Shown: one piece after another, positions 5,336 through 8,775 of the stretch | Numbering within the stretch: the stretch's first letter is position 1 | Layout of the letters: every line of letters begins with the position of its first letter | Origin: Candidatus Thorarchaeota archaeon | GTDB taxonomy: Archaea > Asgardarchaeota > Thorarchaeia > Thorarchaeales > Thorarchaeaceae | NCBI GenBank assembly: GCA_030642465.1 | Contig: DAOWNS010000059.1 | Span: 1 to 8,775 of the forward strand | DNA length: 8,775 nt | Direction: 5' to 3' | Program-made: the position numbers and the translations under genes | The notes under the pieces: model-generated | Database searches by the model: none | What the model was told of the DNA's origin: nothing | The model's input: the letters and a program-made list of their open reading frames with translations, nothing else

Positions 5336-6436
5336 GTGACGACGACTGAAGACTTTGATAATGCTTATGAACGACTTGCTGAGGTTCTCAACAAGATTCC
5401 AAATAGCTATGCACACGTGGAGGATGGAACCCATCTCAAGGTCCTCCAATGGATTTTCACACCCGAGGAGGCAGACCTTGCCAGTCGGATGAAACTGCGA
5501 GGGGAAACAGTAGAAGAGATGGCGGACCGGCTTGGGCTGCAGATAGAAGGAATGGAAAGCAAGCTCGAAACGATGCACGAGAAGGGGCAGATTCACGCAT
5601 GGAACTCAAGCACGGGCCGAAGATACGCGCTGATACCGTTTGCAGTTGGAATCTATGAGGAACAGCTAGGTCGCATGGATAAGGAGTTTGCTCAGCTCGC
5701 TGAGGACTACTTTGTGAAGGGGGGTGGGGGCGAGCTCTTCAGCACTGAACCTGCCGTATTCAGAGTGATACCAATCAATGAGGCAGTCAAGACTGAGCTT
5801 GAAATCTATCCTTACGACGTGGCTGAGGAGATGATCAGAAACGCGAAGTCTTGGGGTCTCCGCGAGTGCATCTGCAAGAAACAACAGGAGTTGCTGGACA
5901 ACCCCTGTAAGTACCCGAAATCGGTCTGCCTAATCTTTTCTCCAAAGAAAGAGAATGCCTTTGACGAAGACGAGTTAACTCAGTCCATAACGATGGAGGA
6001 ATCTCTGAAGATACTACATGAAGCCGAGGAAGCTGGTCTAGTTCATTGCACTATGAACATCCAAAGCGGCAACAACTACATTTGCAATTGCTGTACCTGT
6101 TGCTGCAATGTACTCAGAGGAGTTTCGCATTCGGGGACACCTCACGCCTTTGTGAAAGCAAACTTCATTGTCAGTGTGGACGGTGAGCTATGCAGCGGAT
6201 GCGGCACTTGCGTCGAACAATGCCAGTTTGATGCGCTGAGCATCCCCGAAGACATCAGTGTGGTTAATCCAGATCTCTGTGTAGGTTGCGGAGTTTGCGT
6301 CATAACTTGTCCTGAAGGCGCGTTGGAACTAAAATCGCTAAAAACCGAGGAAATGAAGGAGCCGGTCGAATCATTCATGGATTGGATGACACAAAAGGCA
6401 ATCTCCCGAGGCGTTGACCCCTCTGACCTGCTATAG
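5336..6436 (+). CDS. 4Fe-4S ferredoxin-type protein with winged-helix-like N terminus and Cys-rich middle
   Basis: Predicted 366-residue cytosolic iron-sulfur protein. Residues about 32-105 resemble a winged helix: VLQWIFTPEEADLA, then ETVEEMADRLGL and a wing ending RRYALIPFAVGIYE. The middle has C178-x-C180 ... C191 ... C198 in the context RECICKKQ ... NPCKYPKSVCLIF, and a dense cluster YICNCCTCCCN (248-258, six Cys). Two classic ferredoxin sites follow: C286-x2-C289-x2-C292-x3-C296 and C315-x2-C318-x2-C321-x3-C325, each able to hold a [4Fe-4S] cluster. Proteins of this layout occur in anaerobic archaea and bacteria and are usually annotated only as 4Fe-4S binding proteins. The likely role is electron transfer or a redox-sensing partner; the actual partner is not visible here. 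GTG 5336 was chosen over ATG 5279 because of AGGAGG at 5325-5330. Confidence 0.92.
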   Translation: MTTTEDFDNAYERLAEVLNKIPNSYAHVEDGTHLKVLQWIFTPEEADLASRMKLRGETVEEMADRLGLQIEGMESKLETMHEKGQIHAWNSSTGRRYALIPFAVGIYEEQLGRMDKEFAQLAEDYFVKGGGGELFSTEPAVFRVIPINEAVKTELEIYPYDVAEEMIRNAKSWGLRECICKKQQELLDNPCKYPKSVCLIFSPKKENAFDEDELTQSITMEESLKILHEAEEAGLVHCTMNIQSGNNYICNCCTCCCNVLRGVSHSGTPHAFVKANFIVSVDGELCSGCGTCVEQCQFDALSIPEDISVVNPDLCVGCGVCVITCPEGALELKSLKTEEMKEPVESFMDWMTQKAISRGVDPSDLL

Positions 6437-6515
6437 GCAGATTTCCACATGCAGGTCTTTCACCTCCTCCATATCGCTTAAGTGGATGAAGCGCCAAGTA
6501 TGGATGATTTGATGT

Positions 6516-7499
6516 ATGACAACAGACTCTGACGACACATCTGAAAAGAAGGGCAGAACCCGGCGCCGCTCAAGGAAGTATATTCCGCATCTGGCCGAGT
6601 TCTATTTCAGACCTGACCATGACTGGACCACGGATGAAGCCCGCAAGCTATTCGATAAGAGGGCCCACTTGATGGGGGGGATGGCTCTCGATACCGTGCT
6701 ATTTGATGAGTGTGTTAAGGGAATGCAGCAACTGCCTGAAAGCGCAATCGACTTGATCATTGCTGACCCTCCCTTTGGAATTGACTTCAACGGCAAGAGC
6801 GGTGTCTACAATCGCGATGAATCCTTTGTCGTTGATGGTTATTCAGAAGCGCAGGGAAGTTATGAGGACTTTACGGTCGGTTGGATCAACGAGTTGCCAC
6901 GTGTCATGAAACAACAAGCTTCAGCGTACATCTTCAGTGGATGGAACAACCTGGAGTTCGTGCTAAGAGGTGCCAGAGAAGCCGGATTAGTTCTACTTAA
7001 CCACATCATCTGGCATTATCCGTTTGGAGTCTTCACAAAGAAGCGGTTCGTCACCAGTCACTACCATGTATTACTGTTCGCCAAGGACCCCCGTGAGTAC
7101 TTCTTCAATAAGTTTGAGCACTATCCCGAAGACGTATGGAGGATTAAGCGTCAGTACCGGGCTGGCCAAGACAAGAATAGCACAAAGCTTCCTCTGGACG
7201 TTGTAAGCAGATGCATTGATTTTTCATCTCGTCCAGGTGATGTCATTCTAGACCCCTTTATGGGAAACGGAACCACGGCAGTGGCAGCCAAAGGGAACTG
7301 GCGACATTTTGTTGGATTCGAGGTCAATCAGCGGTTGAAACCAATAATCGATAGTGAAACGCGGAAAACAGAGCCTGGACAGACGTACAGACCATACTCA
7401 GAACGGCTGCCATCGATTGAAGAATTGAGTGCTCTTTATCCTCGTGCGTATAAGGAATATCTGAAGACCGAGAAAGCCGGCAAGGGCCGACTGGATTGA
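6516..7499 (+). CDS. Site-specific DNA methyltransferase, N6-adenine or N4-cytosine, beta-type motif order
   Basis: Predicted 327-residue S-adenosylmethionine-dependent DNA methyltransferase. The catalytic motif IV is LIIADPPFGIDF with DPPF at 84-87, which fits amino-methylation of adenine or N4 of cytosine. The cofactor motif I comes later, VILDPFMGNGTTAVAA with DPFMGNGTT at 246-254, followed by VGFEV (motif II, 266-270) and preceded by TKLPLDVVSRCI (motif X-like). Motif IV before I is the beta arrangement. The region between (about 90-225) should hold target recognition; HYHVLLFAK (183-190) looks like motif VIII. The first 55 residues are basic, then polar (KKGRTRRRSRK), an extension that could bind DNA. 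Start ATG 6516 follows a weak GGATGA site. There is no adjacent standard restriction gene. It is followed in the same frame, six bases on, by the gene at 7506. The recognition site cannot be read from sequence. Confidence 0.93.
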   Translation: MTTDSDDTSEKKGRTRRRSRKYIPHLAEFYFRPDHDWTTDEARKLFDKRAHLMGGMALDTVLFDECVKGMQQLPESAIDLIIADPPFGIDFNGKSGVYNRDESFVVDGYSEAQGSYEDFTVGWINELPRVMKQQASAYIFSGWNNLEFVLRGAREAGLVLLNHIIWHYPFGVFTKKRFVTSHYHVLLFAKDPREYFFNKFEHYPEDVWRIKRQYRAGQDKNSTKLPLDVVSRCIDFSSRPGDVILDPFMGNGTTAVAAKGNWRHFVGFEVNQRLKPIIDSETRKTEPGQTYRPYSERLPSIEELSALYPRAYKEYLKTEKAGKGRLD

Positions 7500-7505
7500 C
7501 GAAAC

Positions 7506-8775
7506 ATGGACCCAGAAGATCTCTACCAACGCCATGGGTTTCGCGGTGATAGGTTGGGTGACGCAGTTGCGACAACTGATGTATTCGATAGGCAATTCGG
7601 ATCAGAGCTTGCCGCATGGGAGCTTGATCTTCATAGAAACTTCAAAGAGCGCTTGAGCGGACAGAAATTGAAAATACGCGGATTCGTTCACCATACAAGG
7701 GACAGTTCTCTCATTCTTCTCACTCCCAGTCCGTGGCTCTTGGAAGGGATGTTTGTCTACTTTCGTCGGGACCAAGATCTACCCCTCGATGGAGAGTTCA
7801 TCGAAGTCACTGGTAGAAGCGTTGCCGTTCCTCGCATACTGGAACGCACACGAGAAACTGTCAGAGCAATCACTGCCGATATAGTGGAAAAGCTGCCAGA
7901 AAAATTCCTAACAGAGATTAAACCCCCACTATCGGCCAAAGAACTATCGGGCATGCTCTTTGAGCAAGTCGGAATGGCTGAAGCTAGCAAACGCGTCTTT
8001 GCGCAATTATTCATCTCAAGTCCCCCATTCGAGGAGAGTATTGGTGGGCTCACTGCAGGGATTCAAGCGATAGCTTCGCAAAGGCAGGTCAGACAACTGC
8101 TTGGTTTCATACGTGATGTGCTCCCACCAACATTTCGCGGAAAAGCTGCGAAACATAGGAGCGTTATGGGTGTCAGTGTGGTGACTCCAAGGCTCTGGCG
8201 GATGGATGTGGGGTCTCTGAGTAAGTCCAGAATGGAAAATCTCTGCATCAAGAGAATGGACCCATCCGGTTTCAGAGAGGTATCTCTGAGTGCTCTTACT
8301 GATAGCGACACGGGCTTTCTTCCAGACGTTCCACTAGCGCTCACATCAGAAGATTTCTGGGTTGAGCGAAAAGCAGCTTCGGACCTAAGACTACCAATAA
8401 TCAAGGCCGCTGTCACCTATCAGTTGTTGACTCCAAAAGTTGCTAAACGTTCAATTGAAGCAAGCACAAAGCACGTACTCTCTAGATTGGAGGCCATCAA
8501 GGAAAGCTTCGACCTTGAGGATGCATCAATGTCACGGGGAAGTATTCTCGACGCTGACTCGTTAGGTCGGCCCTTAAGCACGGTCCGACTGGCGCGCTCA
8601 TCAGCTAGAGCATCTTGGAAAAGCAAAGTGACTGCGAGCGATTTGAAGCATTCGTGGAATCGAGTACTTGAGCCTGCGCTTAAAGAATACCTTGAGCTCA
8701 CTCAGCTGAAGACTGAGGTGGAACGCGACTGGGGGAAAGATCGACCCATACATCACTTCAATACAAAGATACTGA
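7506..8775 (+). CDS. Large protein with OB-like N terminus and MCM-lid-like C-terminal region, open at window end
   Basis: The frame is open from ATG 7506 to the last base (423 codons, no stop), so the C terminus is missing. Residues about 54-107 (KLKIRGFVHH ... GEFIEVTGRSVAVP) have the strand pattern of an OB-like fold. Residues about 293-395 resemble the lid of MCM helicases: a helical stretch LPIIKAAVTYQLLTPKVAKR, then GRPLSTVRLARSSARA (354-369) and KSKVTASDLKHSW (372-384), which parallels the MCM pattern RQLESLIRLAEA-ARMRLSDxVTxxD. No Walker A, Walker B or arginine finger is visible, so if related it is a degenerate, non-ATPase relative. The gene follows the methyltransferase by six bases with no ribosome-binding site, suggesting one operon and coupled translation. 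It may also be a restriction-like or wholly new family. Homology is inferred by eye. Confidence 0.75.
   Translation, partial: MDPEDLYQRHGFRGDRLGDAVATTDVFDRQFGSELAAWELDLHRNFKERLSGQKLKIRGFVHHTRDSSLILLTPSPWLLEGMFVYFRRDQDLPLDGEFIEVTGRSVAVPRILERTRETVRAITADIVEKLPEKFLTEIKPPLSAKELSGMLFEQVGMAEASKRVFAQLFISSPPFEESIGGLTAGIQAIASQRQVRQLLGFIRDVLPPTFRGKAAKHRSVMGVSVVTPRLWRMDVGSLSKSRMENLCIKRMDPSGFREVSLSALTDSDTGFLPDVPLALTSEDFWVERKAASDLRLPIIKAAVTYQLLTPKVAKRSIEASTKHVLSRLEAIKESFDLEDASMSRGSILDADSLGRPLSTVRLARSSARASWKSKVTASDLKHSWNRVLEPALKEYLELTQLKTEVERDWGKDRPIHHFNTKIL

Noticed and set aside
1289..7499. TGA recoded as an amino acid, suggested by the two TGA codons at 1514 and 7497
   Set aside because: DUF433, DUF5615 and the GNAT itself end at TGA in natural family positions, and Trp is written TGG throughout.
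7757..8701. Three minus-strand frames opposite the last gene
   Set aside because: They are Ser/Arg-rich shadows; the plus-strand frame is continuous through the whole stretch and has protein-like composition.
1..8775. CRISPR array, transposase, integrase, rRNA or tRNA genes
   Set aside because: No regularly spaced repeats, no such protein motifs and no complete RNA fold were found by reading both strands.

Overview
The window looks archaeal. Several genes have AT-rich boxes resembling archaeal TATA elements about 25 bp before a plausible transcript start. Strong Shine-Dalgarno sites stand before non-ATG starts (GTG, TTG). The gene content also fits: a zinc-ribbon/coiled-coil protein, a Cys-rich ferredoxin-like protein with a winged-helix-like front, a DUF433/DUF5615 pair, many GNAT acetyltransferases, and a protein whose C-terminal half resembles the helical lid of MCM proteins. 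An Asgard (Thorarchaeota-like) or related mesophilic archaeon is my guess. There is no rRNA or universal marker here, so the lineage is uncertain.

Layout. 1-348: 3' end of an unrecognised gene. 348-2532: a segment bracketed by two near-identical direct repeats (57 of 60 bases, 2.1 kb apart). It holds a GNAT gene and a small one-helix membrane protein on +. On - it holds a tightly coupled three-gene operon: DUF433 antitoxin-like, DUF5615 PIN-like toxin-like, and a GNAT gene broken by one in-frame TGA. 2565-3707 (-): zinc ribbon, long Pro/Ala-rich linker and C-terminal coiled coil. 3900-4892 plus stop (+): tandem-GNAT protein. 4921-5190 (-): small unknown protein. 5336-6436 (+): iron-sulfur protein with four Cys-rich sites. 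6516-7499 (+): beta-type DNA methyltransferase. 7506 to the right edge (+): a large protein in the same reading frame, six bases after the methyltransferase stop, open at the window end.

The most interesting parts are the methyltransferase plus OB-like/MCM-lid-like pair at the right, which could be a DNA modification, replication or defence module not covered by a standard label, and the repeat-bracketed accessory segment at the left. Three GNAT loci (four GNAT domains) lie within about 4.5 kb. Several starts were moved inward from the longest open frame because promoter, ribosome-binding site and family alignment agree (2348, 5336, 1092, 3900). I see no tRNA, rRNA, CRISPR array, transposase or integrase.
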